Source: Ardenticatenales bacterium
GTDB lineage: Bacteria > Chloroflexota > Anaerolineae > Promineifilales > UBA4811
Assembly: GCA_013139935.1 (NCBI GenBank)
Contig: WSZX01000404.1
Coordinates: 1 to 5,514 of the forward strand
DNA: 5,514 nucleotides
Direction of reading: 5' to 3'
Shown: piece by piece, positions 1-5,392 of the stretch
Position numbering within the stretch: position 1 is the stretch's first letter
Layout: every line of letters starts with the position of its first letter
Translations under genes and position numbers: made by a program
Notes under the pieces: model-generated
Told to the model about the DNA's origin: nothing
What the model saw: only the letters and a program-made list of their open reading frames with translations
The model's database searches: none

Positions 1-2
1 TA

Positions 3-443
3 TTTGGAGCCCTGGGCGCTCTGGCGACAGGTGTAGCGATAGGGGTCCAGTCCGCACTCAGCAGCCGTACCGGCGCTCTGATCGGCGATCTCCGGACTGG
101 TCTGATGACAAACCTCATCGGTGGTTCCATTGCCGGAGTGCTGGTAGTGATGTTTATTCTCTTCCAGGGCAAGAGCTCAATGCAGCTTCCGGCAAAGGCT
201 GGTATTATGCTGGCTATCGCTGGTGCGCTGGGAATCGCGATCATCACCGGAGTGGCTTTTTCTTTGCAGCGTACGGGCGTGGCGGCCGGATTAGCTATCA
301 TTATTCTCGGCCAGTTGGTGGTCTCGGTTATCGTAGATACCAGGGGCATGGGAGGTGTTGAGCCGATTCCTCTGAGCGTACAGCGGGTGGCGGGATTGCT
401 GGTGATGGCAGTGGCAGTCTTCTTGTTGATGCCCAGAGAGTGA
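3..443 (+). CDS. YdcZ/DUF606 family (DMT superfamily) membrane protein, 5' end outside the window
   Basis: This is a small hydrophobic inner-membrane protein of the DUF606/YdcZ family, which belongs to the drug/metabolite transporter superfamily. Substrates are mostly unknown, and such half-size proteins probably work as dimers. The frame is open from base 3 and gives 146 residues, close to the usual family length of about 140-150, so only a few N-terminal codons are missing. An ATG at 105 exists, but the 34 codons before it already look like the family's first helix (Gly/Ala-rich, then VGQ-like 'GVQSALSSRTGAL'), so 105 is not the true start. The C-terminal half carries the typical 'GQLVVSVIVDTRGMGG' stretch, then 'PLSVQRVAGLL' and a last hydrophobic helix ending in PRE. 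About four or five membrane segments are visible. No neighbour on the same strand is present to suggest a substrate. The family call is good; the function is unknown. Confidence 0.8.
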   Translation, partial: FGALGALATGVAIGVQSALSSRTGALIGDLRTGLMTNLIGGSIAGVLVVMFILFQGKSSMQLPAKAGIMLAIAGALGIAIITGVAFSLQRTGVAAGLAIIILGQLVVSVIVDTRGMGGVEPIPLSVQRVAGLLVMAVAVFLLMPRE

Positions 444-700
444 TGGGAGTGGTAAGCTCGGGGTTGCGGGGTGGGGTGGGCGACCCAAGTCCGGGGCGCC
501 GGGCTGCGTGGTCTGTTGCGCGACTGCCAACTGGCAGCCAACGCAAAGTGGCTGGGGACTGCAAAGGGACGACCAAGACGCTCGGAAAGCGTGCATCTAC
601 CCTCGACGAATCTTGACCCGGTGCTTATTTGTACTTGATAAGAAACAGCCTGGTGGTTTTGTGACCGCTCTACCCGCGAATCACCATTGAATACGGGAAG
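444..700. other. Gene-free gap between convergent ydcZ-like gene and typA
   Basis: This gap of about 257 bases separates two convergent genes. No convincing coding sequence is visible; the short frame at 508-690 has no recognisable features. It holds a small near-palindrome, CTGCCA-AC-TGGCAG (524-537), and a weak stem ACGCT-CGGAA-AGCGT near 580-594. Neither is followed by a clear T-run on the relevant strand. No strong intrinsic terminator was found for either gene. Confidence 0.5.
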
Positions 701-2557
701 TTACTGCATAACAAGTGCTTTGGCGCGTTTGGTCTGCCGACCACGTTCGTCCTTGTCTAAAATGCGCTTGCGGAGGCGCAAACTCTCTGGGGTCACTTCC
801 AGCAGTTCATCGTCATTCAGGTATTCAATGCACTCATCCAGGCTCATCTCTCGGGGCGTGGTTAGCCGGACTTCGATATCTCGGATTACGCTACGCATGT
901 TGGTGAGATGCTTGGTCTTGCAAACGTTCATGTCCAGATCGCCCGGCCGCTGATGTTCGCCAACCACCATCCCCCGGTAGACCTCTGCCCCTGGGCCAAT
1001 GAAAAGGGTACCCCGTTCCTCAGCGTTTTTCAACCCAAAAGTGGAAGCGACCCCAGTTTCCCAGGCGACCAATGAACCGCGCGACTGGGAGTTAATTTGT
1101 TTGGCCAAGGGACCATATCGGTAAAAGAGGGTGTTCATTATGCCCATGCCGCGGGTGGCAGTCAGAAATTGGTGGCGGAAGCCCAACAAGCCACGGGTAG
1201 GCACATGATAAGTTACATAGGCGCTGCCGTCGGAGGCGTTCGCTATGTTGATCATCTCACCACGCCGCTTTCCCAGCATTTCCACTACGATACCCACTGT
1301 GTCAGAGGGTATCTGGATGTGGAGTTCTTCATAGGGCTCCAGTGTCTCTCCGTCTGTGTCTTGCCGCAAGATCACCTGAGGACGAGAAACCTGGAATTCG
1401 TATCCCTCGCGGCGCATAGTCTCAATCAAAATAGCCAGGTGTAGCTCGCCCCGGCCAGAAACAACGAGCATATCAGCCTGGTCCGTTTCCTCCACGCGCA
1501 GGGAGACGTTGTGTCTGAGTTCTGCAAAAAGACGCTCGCGAAGCCTGCGTGAGGTACCCCAGCGGCCCTCCCGGCCGGCAAAGGGTGACGTGTTCACGCC
1601 AAAGCTCATCCTAACGGTAGGTTCTTCCACCTTGATGGTTGGCAAGGCAATGGGGTATTCAGGATCGGCCAGTGTTTCCCCGATGGCAACTTGTTTCAAT
1701 CCGGCGATTGCCACAATCTCACCGGCCTCGGCGGCCGGGACTTCAACCCGTATTAGCCCCTCGTGTACATAAAGGTAACGGGCCCTTTCATCGAGTTGTT
1801 CGCCACTCAGCGTGAGGCGGGCAATAGGCTGCCCGGCCGCAATGCGCCCGGAAACGACTCGGCCGATGGCGGCGAGGCCACGATAACTATCATGATCCAG
1901 TGTGGTCACCAACATCTGCAATGGGGCATCTATTTCCACTGTTGGGCAAGGGATTTCCCGCAAGATAGCATCAAAAAGTGGCTGCAGATCCGGGCCGAGT
2001 GTGGACGTCAAGCCGGCCTGTCCGATGGTAGCAACCGTGTAAACAACGCAAAAGTCAGCCTGTGCATCGGTGGCCCCTAACTCGATAAACAGGTCAAAAG
2101 TGTCGTTGAGCACCCGGTCCAGGTCAGCGTTCTTGCGATCCACCTTGTTGATCACCACAATGGCGCGATGGCCCAGTTCCAGCGCTTTCCGGAGTACAAA
2201 GCGGGTTTGGGGCATAGGGCCATCGGCCGCGTCTACCAACAACAGCACTCCATCCACCATATTGAGCACCCGCTCCACCTCACCGCCAAAATCCGCATGA
2301 CCTGGAGTGTCCACGATGTTTATTCTGACCTGCTGGTCCGTCTCGGCATCGTAGATGCTGATGGCCGTGTTTTTTGCCAGGATAGTAATTCCACGCTCCC
2401 GTTCCAAATCGGTAGAGTCCAGCACGCGCTCGGCCACCTGCTGGTTGCTACGGAAAACGTGCGCTTGCTTGAGCAGAGCATCCACCAGCGTCGTTTTACC
2501 ATGATCTACATGCGCAATGATGGCAATATTGCGCAAATCGGTTCGTTCAACGAGCAT
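701..2557 (-). CDS. typA: Translational GTPase TypA/BipA
   Basis: TypA (BipA) is a ribosome-binding GTPase of the EF-G/LepA class, linked to 50S assembly and stress or low-temperature growth; it acts in the cytoplasm. The 618 residues match the usual family length of about 610, so the gene looks complete. Visible GTPase motifs are G1 AHVDHGKTT (15-23), G2 RGITILAK (55-62), G3 DTPGH (83-87) and G4 NKVD (137-140). A beta-barrel domain II follows (about 205-300). Next come the EF-G-like domain with SPFAGREG (324-331) and SGRGELHL (367-374), the domain V-like region with LGKRRGEM (428-435), and the TypA-specific C-terminal domain ending in a basic tail. The ATG at 2557 is preceded by GGAG (2565-2568) at a 7-base spacing, which supports this start. 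The G5 loop reads YTVAT (173-177) where family members usually have YASAL or similar. The gene stands alone, with IS debris upstream. Identification is secure. Confidence 0.97.
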   Translation of the reverse strand: MLVERTDLRNIAIIAHVDHGKTTLVDALLKQAHVFRSNQQVAERVLDSTDLERERGITILAKNTAISIYDAETDQQVRINIVDTPGHADFGGEVERVLNMVDGVLLLVDAADGPMPQTRFVLRKALELGHRAIVVINKVDRKNADLDRVLNDTFDLFIELGATDAQADFCVVYTVATIGQAGLTSTLGPDLQPLFDAILREIPCPTVEIDAPLQMLVTTLDHDSYRGLAAIGRVVSGRIAAGQPIARLTLSGEQLDERARYLYVHEGLIRVEVPAAEAGEIVAIAGLKQVAIGETLADPEYPIALPTIKVEEPTVRMSFGVNTSPFAGREGRWGTSRRLRERLFAELRHNVSLRVEETDQADMLVVSGRGELHLAILIETMRREGYEFQVSRPQVILRQDTDGETLEPYEELHIQIPSDTVGIVVEMLGKRRGEMINIANASDGSAYVTYHVPTRGLLGFRHQFLTATRGMGIMNTLFYRYGPLAKQINSQSRGSLVAWETGVASTFGLKNAEERGTLFIGPGAEVYRGMVVGEHQRPGDLDMNVCKTKHLTNMRSVIRDIEVRLTTPREMSLDECIEYLNDDELLEVTPESLRLRKRILDKDERGRQTKRAKALVMQ

Positions 2558-2560
2558 TGG

Positions 2561-2568
2561 ATTTCTCC
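2561..2568 (-). promoter_or_regulatory. Ribosome binding site of typA
   Basis: On the minus strand the bases read GGAGAAAT, with GGAG placed 7 bases before the ATG at 2557. This is a good Shine-Dalgarno match and fixes the typA start. Confidence 0.7.
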
Positions 2569-2644
2569 ACCACCCACATCAAGGCCCTGGCCATCACGGC
2601 CATAGGCGTACTTCGCCTCCCTTTTGACACAGAAAACGTACTCC

Positions 2645-2830
2645 TTACGAGCATAATTCTTTCAGGTCCAACTGAACAAGCCATTGTCTCTCGAACTCGG
2701 CCGGGGTCAGATAGTTCAACGATGAGTGAATAGACTTGTGCATGTGATACCAGTCAGATGGGGTACTTGCAGTTTCCCGACGGTGCCAACCCCCATCTGC
2801 CGGCCCGAACTTGGCGTGAACCCTTTCGAT
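2645..2830 (-). pseudogene. IS3-like transposase (integrase core) C-terminal remnant
   Basis: The minus-strand frame ending at the TAA at 2645-2647 encodes the end of a DDE integrase-core transposase of the IS3 OrfB type. The clear part is 'DWYHMHKSIHSSLNYLTP' followed by AEFERQW (about 2684-2755). This matches the usual WYN-x-x-R-x-HSSL-x-Y-x-TPAEFE block at the C-terminus of these enzymes, after the last catalytic Glu. The frame stays open up to a TGA at 2831-2833, but residues upstream of the Asp-Trp-Tyr do not look like the family, so homology seems to break near 2758. The catalytic DDE residues are absent, so this is a dead fragment. It lies about 90 bases upstream of typA in the same orientation. 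The IS3 assignment rather than another rve-type family is likely but not certain. Confidence 0.7.
2650..2679 (-). promoter_or_regulatory. Weak candidate promoter for typA inside the IS3-like remnant
   Basis: On the minus strand, TTGTTC (2674-2679) and TATGCT (2650-2655) are 18 bases apart and point toward typA, about 95 bases before its start codon. The -35 match is poor and the -10 match is four of six. It would place typA transcription under a sequence derived from the end of an old transposase gene. This is a guess from spacing and consensus only. Confidence 0.2.
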
Positions 2831-3005
2831 TCAGCAGGCTCTCCCTTCAGCTTAACAACGCAAGACATATCGCGCATCGGTCGAATATGCCTTGCTTGTG
2901 ACTCTCTCAGAGCATCGTATTTTGTCATCAAAGGTCTCTCTTCAGTCTGGTTATTGGGGCAATTGCCGCCCAGCAGGGCTAGTTCATTGCCTGCTTACAA
3001 AGTAA

Positions 3006-3023
3006 AGCCCTGTGACCAGGGCT
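3006..3023. repeat. Hairpin, 7-bp perfect stem
   Basis: AGCCCTG (3006-3012) pairs perfectly with CAGGGCT (3017-3023) across a 4-base loop, TGAC. No T-run follows on either strand, so it is not an obvious terminator. It may be one stem of a larger structured RNA or the end of a mobile element. Confidence 0.55.
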
Positions 3024-3070
3024 CGGTGCGGCAACCAAGTCAAGCTCAATCCGCTGGGCGCTGCTTTGTA

Positions 3071-3093
3071 GGCCTGGCACGAGAGACCAGGCC
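3071..3093. repeat. Hairpin, 7-bp perfect stem
   Basis: GGCCTGG (3071-3077) pairs with CCAGGCC (3087-3093) across a 9-base loop. An outer GTA/TAC match separated by a bulge could extend it. It lies about 50 bases from the previous hairpin, within the same non-coding stretch. Confidence 0.5.
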
Positions 3094-3129
3094 GAAGCTA
3101 CCTACTCAACTGCGCCTTTTCCCGCGCTA

Positions 3130-3450
3130 TTATACCACGGGTCCAGGCTGACCGGATGGGTGGGTCACGAAAACAGTGACGAATATCCTAGTCACCATAC
3201 AGTTTGGGTAACTGCTCAGGCCCAGCAGTGGGCCTGACTGAGTTGAGAGCGCATGAGTTGGAACAAAGGGTGTCCCAGCCAAGGCGTCTTGAACCGCATC
3301 AATGATCCGCTGTCCATTCTTGCGTGCCGTCGAGATGTACCTGCGAATACGGCGGAAGCGGTCGGCCCCTTCTTTCGTCCGGAAGGAACCGGAGACTTAC
3401 CGCGTCATCCGTACATCTCGCTCGGCTTGGTTGTTGTCGAAGGGAACCCG
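3130..3450 (-). pseudogene. IS66-family transposase C-terminal remnant with in-frame stop
   Basis: The minus-strand frame read from 3450 downward gives 'VPFDNNQAERDVRM', the hallmark IS66 transposase block that contains the catalytic Glu (AER). It continues as 'VSGSFRTKEGADRF', then 'RYISTARKNGQ' and ends near 'DALAGTPFVP' (about 3259). Between DVRM and VSG the family usually has six residues (such as VKVKQK). Here there are only three codons, and the third is TAA (3397-3399), so a 9-base loss and a nonsense codon interrupt the gene. Homology starts abruptly at about 3450, where the N-terminal three quarters of the protein, with the other catalytic residues, are missing. After 3259 the frame runs on to a TAA at 3130-3132 through sequence not typical of IS66. 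The fragment starts 51 bases past the stop of the flavodoxin-like gene. The family call is strong and the element is inactive. Confidence 0.85.
3216..3237. repeat. Hairpin, 9-bp perfect stem
   Basis: TCAGGCCCA (3216-3224) pairs perfectly with TGGGCCTGA (3229-3237) across the loop GCAG. It sits just past the recognisable end of the IS66 transposase remnant (minus strand). It could therefore be a terminator or an end structure of that element, although no T-run follows. Confidence 0.6.
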
Positions 3451-3501
3451 AATGGTAGACCTCGAGTGCCAACTGGCAGCTCTGGCTCATCGGCCGGGGC
3501 C

Positions 3502-4170
3502 TCAAGCGCATCCCAATAGCCGGGGCAGTTTCTGGGCCCAGGCCCGGATGGAGGTCCAGTCGCGATAGTCACCCTCGGGAAAGTCCATCGCCTTGACGAT
3601 GAGCCGGTAGAGCGCGGACAGGTTGTCGCCCTGGAGCTTTCCCGCGAATAGGCCGACGTCCACCGGCCGCACCTGCGGCACACGCTCGCGCACCGGGTCG
3701 AGATAGGCCGACACCGTGCGCCGGTTCTCCTCGGTGTCGTCCTTCAGGGTCAGGCAAACGGTAAAGCAGGCCACGCGGATCTTGCTCAGGGCCTCCCGGT
3801 GCGCCTCCAGAAGATCGGCCGCTTCTGACATCCACCGGCCCATATAGATGGCGCTGCCCACAACCACGGCTCGATAGGCGCTCACGTCGGCAACGTCACG
3901 GGCCAGGCGCAGATCGACGGCCAGGTTCTCCTGGCACAGTACCTCCGCGATGGCCTGGGCCACTTCACCGGTCGACCCGGCGCGGCTGGCATAGGCAACC
4001 AGGATCCTATTGTCGCCGTCCGTGTCGCCACAATCCGATTGGGCGAACTCGATTTCCGGTGCGCGTGCGGCCCATAGGCCCAGGCCACTGCAGGTGACGG
4101 CGCCGGCGCCCAGCGCGCAGCCGGCCCCGATCAGGAATCGGCGCCGACTGATATCGGTTGGTTCTTTCAT
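3502..4170 (-). CDS. Tat-signal flavodoxin-domain protein (HemG-like fold)
   Basis: This is a 222-residue protein with an N-terminal twin-arginine signal, SRRRFLIG (8-15), followed by an Ala/Gly-rich hydrophobic stretch (to about 36), so it is probably exported folded and with cofactor. The rest (about 55-215) is a flavodoxin domain. It has a beta strand plus FMN-phosphate loop, ILVAYASRAGSTGE (56-69), a second loop, VVVGSAIYMGRWMSEA (102-117), and the C-terminal GDYRDW (200-205). This pattern resembles the flavodoxin group that includes protoporphyrinogen oxidase HemG, whose members bind FMN and pass electrons. HemG itself is not Tat-exported, so I do not assign that enzyme activity. The ATG at 4170 has AAGAGGAA (4177-4184) just upstream, which supports the start. 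Cys18, Cys27 and Cys47 are present near the signal, but no canonical lipobox is seen. The gene looks intact, stands alone, and is followed by an IS66 remnant. Fold call firm; role unknown. Confidence 0.88.
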   Translation of the reverse strand: MKEPTDISRRRFLIGAGCALGAGAVTCSGLGLWAARAPEIEFAQSDCGDTDGDNRILVAYASRAGSTGEVAQAIAEVLCQENLAVDLRLARDVADVSAYRAVVVGSAIYMGRWMSEAADLLEAHREALSKIRVACFTVCLTLKDDTEENRRTVSAYLDPVRERVPQVRPVDVGLFAGKLQGDNLSALYRLIVKAMDFPEGDYRDWTSIRAWAQKLPRLLGCA

Positions 4171-4176
4171 GGTTGA

Positions 4177-4184
4177 TTCCTCTT
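4177..4184 (-). promoter_or_regulatory. Ribosome binding site of the flavodoxin-like gene
   Basis: The minus strand reads AAGAGGAA, 6 bases before the ATG at 4170. It is a good purine-rich Shine-Dalgarno site and supports the start that includes the Tat signal. Confidence 0.65.
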
Positions 4185-4292
4185 TCAGGGTCAGGCGGCT
4201 AGGCGGCTGGCCGTCCCCGCTGTCGCCAGGGGCGTGTTCGGTAGATCTCTCTCTGAGGATCGGTCCCGGTGTGGTTGCGTGGCACGCTCACC

Positions 4293-4321
4293 GGATTTGT
4301 CTGATGGTCAGGATTTGTCAA
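4293..4321 (-). promoter_or_regulatory. Candidate promoter/operator of the flavodoxin-like gene
   Basis: The minus strand has a perfect TTGACA (4316-4321) pointing at the flavodoxin-like gene. Overlapping it is a 9-base direct repeat, GACAAATCC (4311-4319 and 4293-4301), with a 9-base spacer. Repeat starts are therefore 18 bases apart, near two helical turns. The -10 region at the right distance (AAATCC) matches consensus poorly, so a regulator-dependent promoter or mere chance are both possible. Confidence 0.3.
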
Positions 4322-4471
4322 GGCATGACTTGCCATATCGCACGGTAGATCAGGCAATGAATGGCGACAGGAGTGCAAAGCTGTCCAGCTCTGGCGCCGG
4401 TTTCCGATCTGCCTCTCTGCCTCACCCGGATTATATCGGACAGAGCTTGGTGGGCAAAGAAAAGCGCGGTA

Positions 4472-4497
4472 GGGGCGCAAGCCGGACCTTGCGCCCC
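4472..4497 (-). terminator. GC-rich hairpin, possible terminator of the ABC transporter unit
   Basis: GGGGCGCAAG (4472-4481) pairs perfectly with CTTGCGCCCC (4488-4497) across a 6-base loop. On the minus strand it is followed after about nine bases by a T-rich stretch (TTTTCTTT), loosely like an intrinsic terminator. It is the second hairpin downstream of the permease stop. It may also be a dispersed palindromic repeat. Confidence 0.5.
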
Positions 4498-4513
4498 GGT
4501 GCAGCTTTACACA

Positions 4514-4546
4514 AGACATCCGATTTCTCTGAGAAATCGGATGTCT
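4514..4546. repeat. 33-base near-perfect palindrome (16-bp arms)
   Basis: AGACATCCGATTTCTC (4514-4529) is the exact reverse complement of 4531-4546, with a single central T at 4530. It starts 36 bases beyond the ABC permease stop codon on the minus strand. No T-run follows directly. Such a long exact palindrome in an intergenic gap suggests a dispersed REP-like repeat, a transcript-end stabiliser, or a terminator stem. Its translation (SDFSEKSDV) creates spurious frames on both strands. Confidence 0.8.
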
Positions 4547-4582
4547 GAATTGCGTGTTGGTCTGGTTGCCCGCGCGAGTTCC

Positions 4583-5392
4583 TCAGAAGAGCAGCATCGC
4601 GATCACGTACGGCAGCAGAAACAACAGCGCCAGCAAGGGATGCCCGCGCCGCGTCGTGTTGCGGCTGTCCCAACTAAAGAGATAGATGGCCAGCACAAAG
4701 GCGGACAGCCCGCCGAGGAACAAGACCAAGACTGAACCCCATGGCGAAAAGGCGGCCTCTTTGCCCATGGCCAAACCATTGAGAGCGTTCATCGCCTGAG
4801 TGGCGGGCAAGAGCTGGGAGATCTTTCCGGCAACATCGGGCAACGTGCTGGTGGGAATCATGAGGCCACCCACCAACATGGAGGGGAGGAAGATGAGCTG
4901 TGACCACAGCACCGTCACGCGCGAACTGTCGGAGATGACGCCGATCAGAATGCTGAGGCCGGCGCAAGCAAAGGCCATCACGGCCGAGATCAGGACAAAG
5001 TTGGCCCAGTTCACCGGCACAGGGGCATCGAACAGCAGCGGGGCGCTGGCGGTGATGATCACGGTCATGATCCCCAGGTGCAGCATGGTCGTCAAGGCCG
5101 GAATTATCAGGATGGAGAGCGATGGAATGCCGTTGATCTTGTAGCTGCGAAAGATACCAGCTTCGCGAGCGTTGACGTGTTGATCAGGCAGACCCAGCAA
5201 GGTGGATGCCAGAATGGTAAACACGACCATGGCAGGGATAATCGTCTCCATGAAAGTGGGATTGATCTCCCCCATGATCGCGCCCATCATGAGGTAGAAA
5301 CCCAGCGGGAACAAGTAATTCAGCATGAGGAGCTGCTTGTTGCGGATGCCGGTGCGGAACTCGAATGCAAAGTGGTTGATAAAGGCGCTCAT
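4583..5392 (-). CDS. ABC-2 type transporter permease
   Basis: This is an integral inner-membrane subunit of an ABC exporter (ABC-2 family; such systems export drugs, lipids, polysaccharides or peptides). The 269 residues fit the family. Hydrophobic segments lie at about 21-40, 51-68, 93-118, 130-153, 161-179, 219-240 and 251-268. The typical ABC-2 stretch is visible at 169-200: LPSMLVGGLMIP, then LP, then a QLLPATQAMNAL-like end. A cytoplasmic 'REAGIFRSYKINGIP' (76-90) fits the coupling region between helices 2 and 3. The ATG at 5392 has AGGAG upstream and overlaps the stop of the ATPase gene (ATGA), so the two are translationally coupled. ABC-2 permeases usually have six helices; the extra C-terminal hydrophobic segment after the basic RNTTRRGH turn is unusual. 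Substrate cannot be told from sequence. Confidence 0.9.
   Translation of the reverse strand: MSAFINHFAFEFRTGIRNKQLLMLNYLFPLGFYLMMGAIMGEINPTFMETIIPAMVVFTILASTLLGLPDQHVNAREAGIFRSYKINGIPSLSILIIPALTTMLHLGIMTVIITASAPLLFDAPVPVNWANFVLISAVMAFACAGLSILIGVISDSSRVTVLWSQLIFLPSMLVGGLMIPTSTLPDVAGKISQLLPATQAMNALNGLAMGKEAAFSPWGSVLVLFLGGLSAFVLAIYLFSWDSRNTTRRGHPLLALLFLLPYVIAMLLF

Larger units (their letters stand above)
2760..3129. other. Unassigned structured region between two IS remnants
   Basis: About 370 bases carry no gene I can recognise. Open frames exist on both strands (plus 2726-3151; minus 2716-2931 from a TTG/ATG pair). Neither has recognisable domains or a convincing ribosome site, and the minus frame runs out of frame through the IS3-like remnant. 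Two clean hairpins lie in the right half (3006-3023 and 3071-3093). The position between transposase fragments suggests mobile-element debris, perhaps part of a third element. A weak thought is the 5' part of a group II intron or similar retroelement read on the minus strand, since the minus frame contains 'GVGTVGKLQ', loosely like the start of some intron-encoded proteins. I cannot support that firmly. Confidence 0.4.
4171..4582. other. Non-coding gap between flavodoxin-like gene and ABC permease
   Basis: About 410 bases hold no credible gene. The open frames on both strands have no recognisable features, and those crossing 4514-4546 simply translate the palindrome. The half near the ABC permease contains two strong palindromes (4472-4497 and 4514-4546), probably the transcript end of the ABC unit. 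The half near the flavodoxin-like gene contains its ribosome site, a TTGACA hexamer and a 9-base direct repeat. Confidence 0.6.

Noticed and set aside
105..443. ATG at 105 as the start of the ydcZ-like gene
   Set aside because: The frame is open upstream to the window edge and those codons match the family's first helix.
508..690. 60-residue plus-strand frame between the ydcZ-like gene and typA
   Set aside because: No ribosome site, no recognisable motif, and composition typical of random GC-rich translation.
1097..1444. 115-residue plus-strand frame inside typA
   Set aside because: It is an antisense shadow of the clear TypA coding sequence, as are the other plus-strand frames between 715 and 2605.
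2624..2657. Plus-strand TTGACA (2624-2629) with CATAAT as promoter
   Set aside because: The spacing is about 22 bases and no plus-strand gene follows.
2726..3151. 141-residue plus-strand frame across the IS debris
   Set aside because: It runs antisense through the IS3-like remnant and through hairpins, and shows no domain or ribosome site.
3006..3237. CRISPR array
   Set aside because: The hairpins differ in sequence from one another and there is no regular repeat-spacer pattern.
3299..3511. 70-residue minus-strand frame over the IS66 remnant
   Set aside because: It is out of frame with the readable IS66 sequence and overlaps the flavodoxin-like gene end; a shadow frame.
4361..4735. 124-residue plus-strand frame downstream of the ABC permease
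   Set aside because: Antisense to the permease end and through both palindromes; Gln-rich tail is the antisense of Leu/Val-rich membrane sequence.
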